A stretch of DNA of 64,000 nt from Micractinium sp. NFX-FRZ. Taxonomy: Eukaryota; Chlorophyta; Trebouxiophyceae; Chlorellales; Chlorellaceae. Positions 45,569-57,800 of the stretch are shown piece after piece (within the stretch, counting starts at the first letter, position 1; every line of letters begins with the position of its first letter). The translations under genes and the position numbers were made by a program. The notes beneath the pieces are model-generated. The model saw only the letters and a list, made by a program, of their open reading frames with translations, was not told where the DNA came from and made no database searches. The stretch lies in assembly GCA_029339195.1 (NCBI GenBank), contig JAPTJF010000004.1, forward strand, positions 62,001 to 126,000, given 5' to 3'.

Positions 45569-46812
45569 TCACGCGGCGCAGATCCATCCCATTCCGTAAG
45601 GAGTCACCACGTCAACTGCAGGTGCGCCAAGCAGCATGACTGAGTCAGAGCGTTGTGAGCCCTCACACGGTGTTAATGGAGTGCAGGCCATGTCTTGCAA
45701 GTCCAGCACGGCTGCCGCCTGCCGGCCTCGACCCCTCCACCCCTGCCCCGATTTCACGTCCACGGAGCCAGCAGGACTCGTGTGCCAGTCACTCACTTGC
45801 ATCGCCGGCCCCTGGGGATGACTCGGCGCAGGCGACACGGGACATGAGCTGGCCGGAGCAGTCCACGGCAATGACGCAGGCCGCGCTGGGGCAGGTGACC
45901 GAGTCGCCAGACCCGTCGACTGCCACGCAGCCGCCAGGGCAGTTGAGGTTCCACACCCCGCCGGCAACAGTGCAGGGTGCCGAGGGGCACTCCAGGCCTG
46001 CGGTGTGGGAGGGTGGGGCGAGCAGGCGATGCGGCAGGTCTGACACGGGCCGGAGTGGCGCAGTGGGGAAAGAGAAGGGGACGTGGGAGTGGAGATGAGG
46101 GCAGGGCGGCCGACGCTGCAGGGAAGTGGAAGGCAGAGAGGCACGCTGTGGAGGAAAGAGGGGAGCCGGCTGAAGGTCTGACTGGGATGCTTGGGGCTGG
46201 CAGAGCCTGGAATTGGGAAGGCAAGGCAAGACAGGGGAGGGCAAGGCGACGCAAGATTTCTGGCAGGGAGGACCCACAGTGCTTGCAGGGCATGCTAGGG
46301 CAGGGGCATGCCCCTGTGCAGGGGAGCCCCGCTGACCTACTAGTACTACGACCTACTAGTACTACGACAGCTTGCTGCCTCTACCACCCGCACCGCATGT
46401 GACTTACCTGAGCATACATTGTCGACGCTCTGAAGGAGCTTGCGGCCTGCAGGAGGGGCAGGGAGGGGGCGGTGGGGTTTGTAGGTGCAGGGTTAACAAG
46501 GGGGCCGGTGGGAGAGGAGCATGTAAGGGCGAGATCCGGTGTAGGAGAAGGCTGCCAGCCGGTCCACGTGCCCGTCACGGGCCCACCCACCCATGCTCCC
46601 CTGCCCACGCTGCCCGCCAACGTCCGTCCCAGCATTTGCAAGCTGGAAGCTTGATGCCAACCGCCAAGCTGGTCTGCCCCCAAGCCCGCCCTCACACATC
46701 CCTCATTTGGAGCACGCTCACCAGCGCCGATGTTGCCGACCTTGGCGGCGGCGGTACCGCACACCAGCAGGGAGGCTGCCAGGAGCAGGAGGGCAACGGA
46801 CTTGGGCTGCAT
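45569..46812 (-). CDS. Small secreted ten-cysteine protein, copy A
   Basis: Exons on the minus strand: 46812-46722, 46446-46408, 45997-45797, 45615-45569; phases close, 125 residues. The N-terminus (MQPKSVALLLLAASLLVCG, then TAAA) is a clear signal peptide with cleavage near residue 23. The mature part has ten Cys: one in exon 2 (DNVC), eight in exon 3 (LECPSAPC, LNCPGGC, VTCPSAAC, VDC, VAC) and one in the last exon (GWIC). This suggests a disulfide-knotted extracellular, cell-wall or vacuolar protein. I do not recognise a family. Copy B lies 2.5-2.8 kb upstream in the same orientation with the same exon layout and phases. The last exon (IDVVTPYGMGWICAA) was set by phase and by its parallel in copy B. 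Confidence 0.78.
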
Positions 46813-48103
46813 CGTGGCTGGGGGGTGCCTTTTCGTCGCCTGTGGCAGAATGGGTGTCGAAACAGCGGTGGTCACTCAGGGTGGGGAGCGTGTGCAGTAC
46901 CGTTGCACCCCCGCGAACGTTGCCTGAACTATGGGACCTGACAAACGAGGGGAGAGCCAGGCGGCTGCTAGTTAGGCAGAGGTCATGCCTCGATTGCGTG
47001 AGTGAATGAGAGATTGGTCACAGCAAAGCAGCCAGCCGCCCACGATCTGCAACACGATTGGCCTTGTCACGTGATCCGCACGCGCTGAGGGACCACCTGT
47101 GCCTGGAACCAGTGCAGGGAGACAAGAGGACTTACCAGAGGGGGCCTCTAGATCTATAAAGGAGAGATGTGCAACAAGTGGTAGAGGGGCGCAGGAGGGA
47201 GGAGGTGAAGTAGGCAGGTGGGAGGAAAGGGTGGGAGGAATGGGAAGGTTCATGCCGGGTTGGAGGCACACCTTCAGGCCTTGCCATGGGACTTGGCATG
47301 GTTCATGCATGTTCCATTGGGAATTGGTAACAGGGCCCTACACTGGGATTCGTGTGTAGCACCGAGGTGTTGCAGTGGACGTGCGCTGTTGCAGGCGAGC
47401 AGGCCGCCCCACCAGCCGCTCGCGCACGTTCGTGGCGGAGAGGGTGGGACACACACTGGGCGCCTGTGTTAACATTGTTCTCCGGGTGGTACAGCAGCAC
47501 ACTGTCCCTGTGTTGCCTGCACTCACGGGCCGGCTTCAAGTTGAGCAAGAAATGGTTGGCCTCTTTGCCAGCGGGCCCCCTGCAACGGTTGCCTTGCATT
47601 GCTGGCGCGCAGTGAAGCAAGCGCTCTGTGGTGCTGCCCCTGCCTCGTGGGTTGCCGGCTGCTCCGCTGTGTGTTGTCTCGACAACATGCTATACAGAAG
47701 TCGCGGCACACATATCAACATGCACTGCTGTGAACCTGGCACAGCGCACGGAGCCGGTAGTATCGATCCCCGGAGCCGGTACATAATGTGGCATACATCT
47801 GGGTGTGCACGTGGCTCGTGGAGCGTGGCAACAGGACATGCAATCCATCAATGCATAAACGACTTCCAAGCATGCTGCTCCGAAAGGACAGTCATGTGCA
47901 GTGCCAGCAGCCGCTGGAAACACACGGCAGCCTGGAGGGCACGGTGCACGAGGCATGATGACACGCAGGGTGGGCTGTGCTGTGCCGTGCTGTGCTGCGC
48001 TGCGCTGCCAGCGCTGGGCCGGGCTGTGCAAGGCTGCGCGTTGTACAGTACTGCAGTGAACTGCAGCTCTGGAGCCCCTTGAACGCTCATGCAACAGCGA
48101 CAT
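46813..48103. other. Promoter of copy A; part of the tandem duplication unit
   Basis: Segments near 47215-47265 and 47415-47470 are closely similar to 50040-50090 and 50277-50330 upstream of copy B, at comparable distances from the start codons. The remainder to 48103 holds the 3' end of copy B. No further gene was recognised. Confidence 0.55.
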
Positions 48104-49634
48104 TCAGCCGCGGCAGGTCCAGCCGGCCAGAGTTTGAGTGTCCGCGTCAACTGCAAGCGTTGCATATGCATGGAGAGGGCATGGGGAGGTGATCAGAAGT
48201 CAGGGGAGGGGAAGGCAAGCGCGGTGGCACAGGCAGAAGCATGGTCAGGGTTCACAGCAGCTGCAGGCGGGGATCAGGGCAGGCTGGGGATGCCTGCGCC
48301 CATTGCATGGGGGCAGCGAGAGCAGGCAAGGCGGGGCACCCACCGCACGCCCCCTCCTTGCCGGCCTGCAAGCACCTCTCCCCACTCCTCCCCGCAAGTG
48401 CACGCCCCCGCCTGCTCCCACCATAGCTGCCAGCCCCTGCCCGCGGCCGCCCACCCACGACTCACTTGCATCGCCGGCACCCGGGGAAGATTCCTCGCAC
48501 ACGACGCGCGCCATGCCGGAGCCGGAGCAGTCGATGCCGATGGCGCAGGAGGCGGTGGGGCAGCTCACGGTGGCCGCGACGTCAACCGCCTCGCAGCCCC
48601 CAGGGCAGACATACTCCCAGATGTCTTTGGAGATCAGGCAGGGGGTCGTGGGGCAGTCGGAGCCTGCAGTTACAGCGGGGATGGGTGGGCGGGGCACAGG
48701 GGAGGTGCCCGGTCCTCAGAGTGGACAGAGGCAGCTTGGGAGGGGGTGCGGTGGGGTGGTGGCGAGGCGGCGCCTGTGGGGTGAAACGGGGAGGCGAGGA
48801 GGCAGGCTGAATGGAGAGTGTGTGGGGCGCGGCAGGCTCCAGTGGCCGCCAGGGGCAGGCACATCGTGCACAAACGGAGCAGGGGGATGGGGAGCGGGGG
48901 ATCTATTCCCTATAGGCAGGCTGGAGGCACGGCATGCATGGCCGGGCTGGCCCGCACTGGGCAGTCTCAGCGTGCACGGAATCAAGGGGTTACGGAATCA
49001 AGGGAGACGGACAGGCTGGCCAACAAGAAAGGGCCACCCAAGCAGCTGAATGGATGGGGCCATACAGGTACGGCCTTTCGGCAAGGCTGCTGAAGGAGGT
49101 TTGGGAAGTCAGGAGGGCAGCATTGGTGAAGCCGACACGTCCTGCAGCATGGGAGGGTGCAAGCTGGCCAGCCTGCCCGCTCTGCAGCGCACAACTGCGC
49201 CCCCTGTCGAACCGGCGTTGACACCCCCTGCCCCCTGATCACCTGTGCACGTGGTTGCCAACAGCTTGCGACCTGCACGTGTTACAGGGATGGGTTCGGT
49301 TTGAGAACATAGGAGAACGTTGGAGGACGTAGGAGGATGTAGGAAACTGATGATCAGCCGTGTCATGGCAGCTGGCCCCCCTGCCCCCCTGTGCCACCGC
49401 CGGTCCCAGAACCCACGCTCCCCTGCCCATGCAGCCCTCCAAAGGCCTCCCCAGCATTTGCAATCAGAAAGTTTGATGCCTACCGCCAAGCTGGTCTGCC
49501 CCCGAGCCCGCCCTCACACATCCCTCATGAGGTGCCGACTCACCGGTGCCGACGTTGCTGACCTTGGCGGCGGCGGTACCGCACACCAGCAGGGAGGCTG
49601 CCAAGAGCAGCAGGGCGACGGACTTGGGCTGCAT
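48104..49634 (-). CDS. Small secreted ten-cysteine protein, copy B
   Basis: Exons on the minus strand: 49634-49544, 49272-49243, 48663-48466, 48150-48104; phases close, 121 residues. The signal peptide is identical to that of copy A over 25 residues. The mature part keeps all ten Cys (TTC, SDCPTTPC, YVCPGGC, VSCPTASC, IDC, VVC, WTC) and the block EESSPGAGDA at the exon 3 end. Most other residues differ (for example KDIWEYVC versus GGVWNLNC), so the pair has diverged strongly while its signal peptide and cysteine frame stay fixed. The last exon (IDADTQTLAGWTCRG) was placed by phase and by similarity to copy A. Function is unknown. Confidence 0.78.
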
Positions 49635-50937
49635 CGTGGCTGGGGGTGCCTGGTGGTCAGCTGAAAGGGCCTGGGCAACGGGGTGGATGTGGAAGGTTAA
49701 AGGAGATGTGGGGTCCTCAAAAAAAGGCACAGTACCACTGGTGGCACTGCCAGTGCACCTTCGCGAACATACAGGACGTGACGAAGAGCGGGGAGCCTCG
49801 CCCCTGCCACGGCTGCTAGGTCGACCAAGCCTCGAGTAAGTGATGGTTGCAGCCAGCCGCCAACTTTGAGAAGATTGAACTGTGCAACAATCTGGCATGA
49901 TCACTGCAGGACCACCCGAGGGACATCCCGAGCATGGATACACGAGGACCTACCAGTGGGGGGCTGATACAAAGAAGGGATGCGCAACACGAGAATGCGG
50001 GGCGTGAGAACAGCGCAGGGAGGGAGGAGGTGAAGTAGGCAGGTGGGAGGAAAGGGTGCGAGGATTGGGAAGGTTCATGCGGGCGGGTGGGAGACCCACC
50101 TTCAGGCCGTGCGCACGGCTGGCCATGGGACCTGACAACATGACAACGGTTCATGCCATGTCTCGTCAGATTTGGTACATCCCTAACCTTGTGACTCGTG
50201 TTTCTACATGCTATGTAGCACCCATAGGTGCGCTTGCTTGGCAGGTCTGCCGTGAGCCCCATCCCATGCTTCACTGGCGCTCGCGAACGTTCGCGCCGGC
50301 GACAGTGGGACCCACACTTGGCGCTTGTAGTGCTGCCGCGCATTGCCTCCATACCCTTGAGGGTCTCATGCACTGCGACTGCGGTATTGGCACTGGGAAT
50401 GCAGCACTGCAGATGGGCGGGCGCTCGCTTGTCACCGCATCCGCTGCCGGCAGCGCCACACTCGACCACCCTGGTTGGCGCCTCTGACTGAAGGCAACCC
50501 ACAAAGATCACCTAAAACTGTAAGACAAACACTTAGGTGCACCCTGTTGAGCTGCGGACGAAATGAGGCAGGGGGAGGGAACAGACCTTTGGATGCGTAC
50601 CGCTTGGGCTGCCAGCCGCCCATGACCAGTGCATCTCGCTGCCGTTGCTCCAGATGGGCTGCACGTGGCGGGCGGGAGGATCTGCAGTTCTCGACGCAAG
50701 GTGGCCCAGAGGTATGAGACAAATACTGTGCAAACTTGGAAGGGGGAAGCAGGAGCGGCAATGGGGAACAAATCTGGGCTGCCAACGGTGCGTGGGGCGG
50801 CCCGGCGTCAGGATTGTACTGCCTGGTGTTTAGCATCTTGTTGCCCCGTCAGCACGGGATCAGCCACACCTGACCTCCCACTGCGCCCAGCCTGTCGGCT
50901 TCCTGGCATGCTTCACGCGGGCTGGAGAGGCGCCGCC
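49635..50937. promoter_or_regulatory. Divergent promoter region of copy B and of the membrane protein gene
   Basis: The part 50030-50330 repeats sequence upstream of copy A. It includes the palindrome CGCGAACGTTCGCG at 50282-50295. No gene was recognised, although one frame stays open from 50629 into the membrane protein's first exon. Confidence 0.5.
50282..50295. promoter_or_regulatory. 14-bp palindrome CGCGAACGTTCGCG, candidate operator
   Basis: It lies about 650 bp upstream of the copy B start. A degenerate equivalent (CGCGCACGTTCGTG) is at about 47420-47433, 610 bp upstream of copy A, and CGCGAACGTT recurs at about 46912. Conservation in both paralog promoters is compatible with a dimeric regulator site. 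Confidence 0.4.
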
Positions 50938-53419
50938 ATGACCGCTGTGTGTCGCCGCCTCGCCGGCTATTTCGCGGACCCGTTTCGCAGGTCTCAACAT
51001 GATGCCCTACCTTATGGGGAGAGGGTCGTGCTCGTCGCCGCTCCCGCCCCGCGCCCGCCCCACTTGCTGCCCCCCGCCGCCGCCGCTGCAAGCAAGGCAG
51101 GGTCCCCACGCCAGCCGACCCGTCCTGCCTTGCAGGGTGTGCGCTGAGCAAGCGGCGGTAGCTGACGTCGCCGGCTGGGGGGCAACAGTGACCTTCTTTT
51201 CAGCATTGGCGCTGAAAACTTGGTTGGGAAAGCAGCCAGGTGATTGGCGCAGCCACCGTGCGGCTGCTCTGCCAGTGCGAGGGGTGTATTTTATGTCCTT
51301 GAGCGTGGGCCGGAGTGAACGCTAGCATGTTGCAGAGGAAAATGGGGCCTGCTATGACCAGACCCCCGTCTCCTCACCCGGAAAGCCCTTGCCTACCTGC
51401 CCGCATGCCTGCCTGCTCGCCTGCCCGCCCGCCCGTCCGCCCGCCTACTGCCCGCCTGCCTGCAGGGCTTGCGCTGCTGCCGGCCTCCTTTGCGCTGTAT
51501 GCCTGCTTCCTGCTGGCGCTGATTAGGTACCGGCGGGAGGCATACGTGCGCGGCAGGGAGCTGTGGAGCACCGCCGGCAGCGTGCACTTCACTGCCGTCA
51601 TCCTCACGCTAGGTGGGTGCTGGGATGAGCCCGGCTGACTGGCTGGCTGTGATCTCACTGTGCCCTGCCTGCTGCGTGTGTGGGTGCACGCGTGCTATGA
51701 GCTGCACAGCGCGCTTGCTAGCCGGGAGGCAGTTACGGCGACTTGGGTGCTGCTGGGTCGGCTCGCAGGCGGACAGTGCAAAGAGAGCCCAGCTTGTGCC
51801 CCTCACCATCCCCTGCTTTGTTAGCCAGGTGGCAGTCGGCGGAGGGGGCCCCGCCTCTGTGGAGTCCACACCTCTGCTGCTTTCCTCAACCCACGCCCAA
51901 CGGAAACTTCTTCTTCACACTCCCCGCATGTCCCTCCCTGGCGCTGCTGCCCCGCCCTGCCGGCCCGCCGCTTGCAGTGCTGGCAAGCGAGCAGCCGGTG
52001 TTTGTGCTGCACCGCGGCAGCGCCCCGCTCCTCTTGGCCCTGCTGTCCGTCGGCAACACCGCCAGCTTCCAATTTGTGTACTGGACCTTCAGCCGCTCCC
52101 TCACCGCATTCCTGGCGCTGGTGCTGCCCCTCATGGTGCTGCTGCCGGTGGGTGCCGTGCTGCCCCTGCTGTGGTGGGTGCTGCTTCCTGTGGCCGGTGC
52201 AGTGCCGCCTCTCATGGTGCTGCTGCCTTTGGGTGGCATGCTGTGCCTGCTCTGATGGGTGCTGCCTCCTGTGGCCACTGCGGTGCTGCCCCTTCAGGGT
52301 GCTGCCTGCCCCTCATCCTGCTGCCTCTGTATGCCTTTTCAACGCCCTGCCTCTGATGCCTCTGATGCTGCCGCTGCCAGTTGTGCGGCAAGAGCGTCTG
52401 CAGCCTTGTCGGCGGCGGCACAGGAAAGCTGGGGTCGAAGCACGTGGCCGTCCGGCCTTGCATGACCGGCACACGCCTCTGATGCACCGCCCGTGGCCGT
52501 CCTTCTGCCACGCTTCTGCTCCCCCGTTCCGATGCACAGGCCTGTACAAGCGCGCGTGTGTGCCGTCGCCTCCTGGAGGATCCTGGGGCACAGCAGCCCC
52601 TGGCCTCCCTCTACCACGCGCTGCACTGGATACAGTGAGCACAGCACTCGCGGATGCCGTGCTCGCCTGCACTGCCTGCGCCATGCTGTCACAGCGCACA
52701 GTTGCCTGGCTGGGCGCGTTCCCTGTGCATGTGCGGGCACCTGTGCCGCTAATTCACTACGCCACGTGTCGCTGTGCTGCCGTGCTGCTGTGCTGCCCTT
52801 GCCTGCGTCGGTGTATCACCGCACCCCCATTCACGTTTCCCAGGCGCTCACCCGCCCAGCCATTCATGCTGCCTCCCCCCTGCTGCAGCACCGGAGCGGC
52901 CCACGCCTTTATGCCCATGCCGCAGCTGGTGGGGCAGCCCGCCGCGCAGTGCATGCTGCTGAACACGTGGCTGCTGTTTTTGGTGGGCGTCACGCTCCCG
53001 CTGCAAGCAATACAGCGCATGGAACGGCGCGGGCGGCGGCTGCTGGCGCGCCAGGAGGCGGAGCAGCACCTGGGGGCGCCTGCTGCTGACCAGGAAATGC
53101 TGCGGCCGCAGCAGCGGGAGGAGGGCCAAGGCTGCGTGTGCTATCAAATCATCAACCATCCCTACATGGCTAGGTGAGAGCCCTGCCCTGCAGAGGGCAG
53201 CCAGCAGGGCTTGTTGCCTCCCTCGGGGTGTATGTGCGGCCGCCACCTGCCCGGCCGGCTGGCCTGTTCAGGCGCTCTTACAGTAGCACCAAGGCCGGCC
53301 TGTGCAGGCGCTCACAGCATTGTGCACCCTTCCCCCTCGCTGTGCCATCTGCTGCCTGCAGCTGCTTGCTGTGGTGGAGCTGCGCCTGCGTGGTGGCCGC
53401 AACGCATGTGGCGGCGTAG
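50938..53419 (+). CDS. Multi-pass membrane protein, family not recognised
   Basis: Exons: 50938-50990, 51136-51239, 51466-51612, 51978-52147, 52540-52634, 52889-53173, 53362-53419; phases close, 303 residues. Six or seven hydrophobic helices can be seen: TVTFFSALALKTWLG, LALLPASFALYACFLLALI, FTAVILTLVLA, LLLALLSVGNTASFQFVYWTF, LTAFLALVLPLMVLLP, CMLLNTWLLFLVGVTLPLQAI and a C-terminal CLLWWSCACVVAATHV. Between helices 6 and 7 lies a charged coiled-coil-like loop (RMERRGRRLLARQEAEQ). No transporter or enzyme signature is present. Met at 50908 in the same frame would add ten residues. Intron 4 is made of copies of the exon 4 end. Confidence 0.72.
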
Positions 53420-54187
53420 CAGCCGAGCACTGCCACGGCAGCACAGCTGCCATGCACATTTAAAGTTTTCAAGCGGTCAGGTCATTTGCACGGTTACTGT
53501 CAAGTTGAATTCACCTCAGAGAGAATGTTTTATTTTATTATGCCCTTGCTTTGCTTCTATTTGTTGCCATCTTTTTGGAACGGCTGTGTTCCCATCTATG
53601 TTCACGCTCGGGTCCAGCGTAAGCGCGCCGACACCCTGGAGGCGGTGCCGCCAGCTGTACGCTGCACCCCTCAGCCAGCCAGCCAAGCCACCTGTGTCAC
53701 ATTTATGCAGGCAGCGTGCTAGCCTACTTTAAGGGAGTGTTTATACTACAAATGTTCCAAGTGTTATCCATTAGACAAAACGTAGTGGCGGATCAGCAGT
53801 ATGGGGGGTGGATGTTGTCGGTAGGAAGGTTTGGTGGGACGGCACAGAAATGGGGAAACAGGTGTGCCATGTGCGCGGCCTCCTGCCTCGACGCCGTCAC
53901 TTCCCAGTGCAGTTACACAGAGGGGAAAGGCAGCGTGCTGCCCCCCGTCCGGATAAAGTATTAAACCCCAGGAGCAGGTGCCCGCGAAAAGAACACTGCT
54001 TTGCTTGCTGCTGTTGGGTGGGAGTTGGGGGGGCACGCCTGCCCTGCCCCACCAACTGGGGAGCGCCCCTCCCCCAGTCACCCTGCCCGCGTCGATACCT
54101 GTCGGCCGCCTGAGCCCCGACACATGAGTTCACGCTGCGCAGGTGGGAGCACCAGCCGGCCATATGGCGGAGCGGCAAGCCTGCTCC
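53420..54187. other. Convergent intergenic region
   Basis: The 53455-53800 part is notably AT-rich for this genome and likely contains the 3' UTR of the membrane protein. No gene was recognised. Confidence 0.4.
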
Positions 54188-54786
54188 TCATGCAAACTTG
54201 TGCTTGCCGTTGGCAAAGGAAGCCGGGCCAAAGCTGAACACCTGGTTGGCGGCGGCGGGGTCGTTTGACTTGCGCCCAATGTAGGCCTGTCAGCGGGGTG
54301 ACAACGGGAGGGGTGGGAGGGGAAGTGGGAATTTCAGACAGCAAAGGGGGGCCCGGCCAGGCTGGCCAGCAGCGGCGGCAGAGGAGGGCTGCTGGGCAGG
54401 CAGCCGCCGCAAGGTATGGCATGTTGGTGCAGGCGGCATGGCGGCCGGCTGTGCAAGGCACGCCGGCAGCGCTGTGCCGAGGGGCACACACACAGAGGCG
54501 AGCAGGAGGATGAGGAGGGGGGAACAAACCCACCTCTTCTGTGGCCAGCGCCATGGGGGGCTTCCAGCCAGCTGCCGGCCAGCTGGTGGTCACGCGTCCC
54601 ACGCGCACCCTGCGGTGACATGGCGGGGCGGGGCACGTGCCAGTCAGGGGTGGGGGTGCTGGCTGGCTGGCTGGCTTGTTTGCAGAGGCGGAGGCAGTAC
54701 CCAGGGCGCACGGCAGCGCAGTGCTGGAGCGGCTGCTGCCAGCGTGCGCCGGCAGCACCTGAGTTGCTCTGACCATGCTGACGTGG

Positions 54787-54823
<37 letters not shown>

Positions 54824-57800
54824 CAGGGTAGGCAGGCAGGGTAGGCAGGCAGCCCGCAGCAAGGGGCGTGTCCAGAGTAAGAAGCATGAGGTGAGCATGT
54901 TCGAGCTCGCCTGGTGAGGTAGGTGGGGGTGTTGGGTGGTGCCCAGGGGCCGAACCAGGCATCGCCATTCACGTGCATCACCCTGCCAGCCTTGTCAGCC
55001 GTCACTGCAGCATGCACAGCGTGTGATATCAGCGTGTGATATAAAGGAAGGCAGACTGTTTGCGGGAGGGCGGGTCGTACAGGCCAACAGGCGGTCCGGG
55101 AGGGGCAGGCAGCCAAGCAGCTGCCAGCACGAGGGGAGCGGGGTGTGAGCCAGGACGCCAGGCAGGCACCGGCAAGCCTCGCACCAAGCAGTGTCTGTCG
55201 GGCGCCAGACCACCTCTTACCAAAAGTGATGCCCCACCAGCCGCCTGAACTGCCTCTTATGGCGATCCGCATGCCGCCCGTTACCCCCTTTCAAGGCCCC
55301 ACCCTTGCCCGTTCACATACCGCTGTAAGCCCTGCACACGTGCCCGCCCACATTTCCACTGTAAGGCCCCCCACTCTTGCCTGTTCACACACCATTGTAA
55401 AGCCCCCCACTCGTGCCCGCCCATATCCACTGTAAGGCCCACCCACCCCCACCCCACCCACCCCGCCCACTCCCCCCACACATACACTCTTGCCCCACTC
55501 TTGCCCGCTCACGTGCGGTGGAGGCCGAGATGTTTGCGCTGCCCCACACAAACAGCTGAGGCACGGTGAAGGGGTCGGCGGGCTTGCGCCCGATGTAGGT
55601 CTCGGGAATAACGGCAGACTTGGTGTCCTGGTTGGGCCAGCTGGTGACCACCTTGCCGGGGCGGATCTGCGCACAGTTTGCAGGCCAAAAGCGCATGGTG
55701 TCTCCAAAGAATGGTGAGAGGGTTGGGGTCCTGGTCACCACAACCGGTTGGGCCAGCTGGTGACCGCCTTGCCGGGGCGGATCTGCGCAAGGCACACAGG
55801 CCAAAGGGTGTGGCGGGTGTTTGGAATGAAGACAAGTTTGGGGTCCCAGTTGGGCCAGCTGGCGACGGCCTTGGCCGGGGAAATATCCGAGCGGAGAGAG
55901 GGGAGGGCAGGCGGGTCAGGGGTGGGGCTGGGCTGGCTGGGCTGCTGCGCCTTGCTGGCTGTGCATTCGGTGGCTGGCGAGGCAGGGCAGGGGGGGCGTG
56001 AGGGAGGGCAGCGGCATCCGGAGTGGGGTGGGGTGGGGCATCGATAGCTGTAGCTGCAGCACCCGCATCATCAACAGCATCTCAATGCAGCAGGCATGCG
56101 TTGCTGGGGGAGGTGTGCGGGGTGGTGAGGGGCCTACCCAGCAGGCATGCGTTGCTGGGGGAGGTGTGCGGGGTGGTGAGGGGACTCACCCGGGTCAGGA
56201 AGAACCGTGCATTGCCGCTTGCCTCGTTTCCAAACCAGGAGTCGCCTGGGGGCAGGCGGGGAGGGCAGGGGGAGGGCGGAAGCGGGCGGGAGGGTGAGCA
56301 GGGGGAGGGGATGCGGGCGGCAGGGAGGATCAGGCGGTGGCAGCAGGGATGAGGGAAGCAGGGCGAGCAGGGGGGAGGGGAGGGCCCTGCGCTTTGGGAG
56401 CGGTGCACGCGGCGTGCCCCCGCTGCGCAGCCAGGTTCATGCGCAGCATGTCTCACTGCTGTACAGTGCTGTACAGTGCTGTGCATACTAGTACGGACAG
56501 CTGGCGGCGTCCCATGTGGGGCTTGCAGCAGCAGCAGCAGCAACGGCAGCAGCGGGGCAGGCTCACCATGCACCCGCAGGACGGTGCCAGCCTCAGAGGC
56601 CCTGGCTGCACAAAGGGAGGGGTGGGGCAGGCAGGTGCTGTGTGCTCAGCGGGGGTTGGGGACCTGCAGCAGCCGCTCAAGGCAGCGGCAGCGGCAGCAG
56701 CAGCCGCTCTCAAAGGCAGTGTTGCATCTGCACATCCCGACCCTCGACCCCTCCTGCCCATTTGCCCGCCCGCCTGCCTGCCTTCCTTCCTGCGCGCCAG
56801 CAGCCCTGCTGCAGCTGAGCCAGGCCGCAGCTGGGGCAGCGGGGCCCCGCCCTGCCCCTGCCCCCACACTACCACTTGGACCGCCTGCACAGGCGCTCCC
56901 CCACCACGCTCCCACCTCCCTACCCTTTTCACAAATTGCTACATTGCGCTCCCGCTGCCCTCTGCCTCACCCTTGGTCCTAAGCCCAATGGTGGCGCTCC
57001 CATAGACCGACAGATCGTTTGTGGTGCCGGGCTGGTCTCCAGGCTTCAGGCCTAGGGAGGCCTCAGCGCGCACCTCGCCCCCCTTCTCCCCCGTCTCTGG
57101 CCAGCTGGTGACCACCTTGCCGGGGCGGATCTGCGGGACCGGGGTGGGGAAGCAGTAGCGGGGGCAAGGGGCATATGTGGTGTGTGTGCACGCGCGTGTG
57201 TCTGTGCCCCCCCCCTCCCTCCCCCCGGCCCCCGGGTGTCGGCTGCCGCCCGAGCTGCCAGCTGGGCAGGCAAGCAGCCGGGGGTGGCGCACGCAGAAAC
57301 CTCCGTGTGCGTCTGCGTGCCTCTGTGTGTGCCATGTGCTTCTGCGCACTGCTGTGCGCTTGTGTGCGCTTCTGTGTGCCTGGGCTCACCCTGGTGAGGT
57401 GCGTGGAGGAAGACCCGGTCTGCCTCCCCACCCACACGTCGCCGTACGCCAGTGCCACCGGGTTCCTCCCGCTGGCATCTCCTGCGGCAGGGGGTGGCGG
57501 GCAAGGGGGTTATGGACGCAAGAGCTCAGGAGGGGGCGCAGCGGGGCGTGCGTGGCGCAGGTCGGGGGTCCGTTTTGGGCGGTCGCCAGCGGAGGGGGCC
57601 CCCGCCTTGGGGGTGCACACCTCTGCTGGGTTGCGTCGATCCACGCCCAAGGGCAGCTTTCTCCCAGCCCCTTCCCTCCTCACCCCGCCCTTTCCACGCA
57701 TGGCATCTTGCCCCCGCCCTCCCTCGCCCTCGGCTTGCTCAGACGCACACACACACACGCACTCCTCTCCCAAGGCTGGCGCCTCTCACACTGCCTGCCA

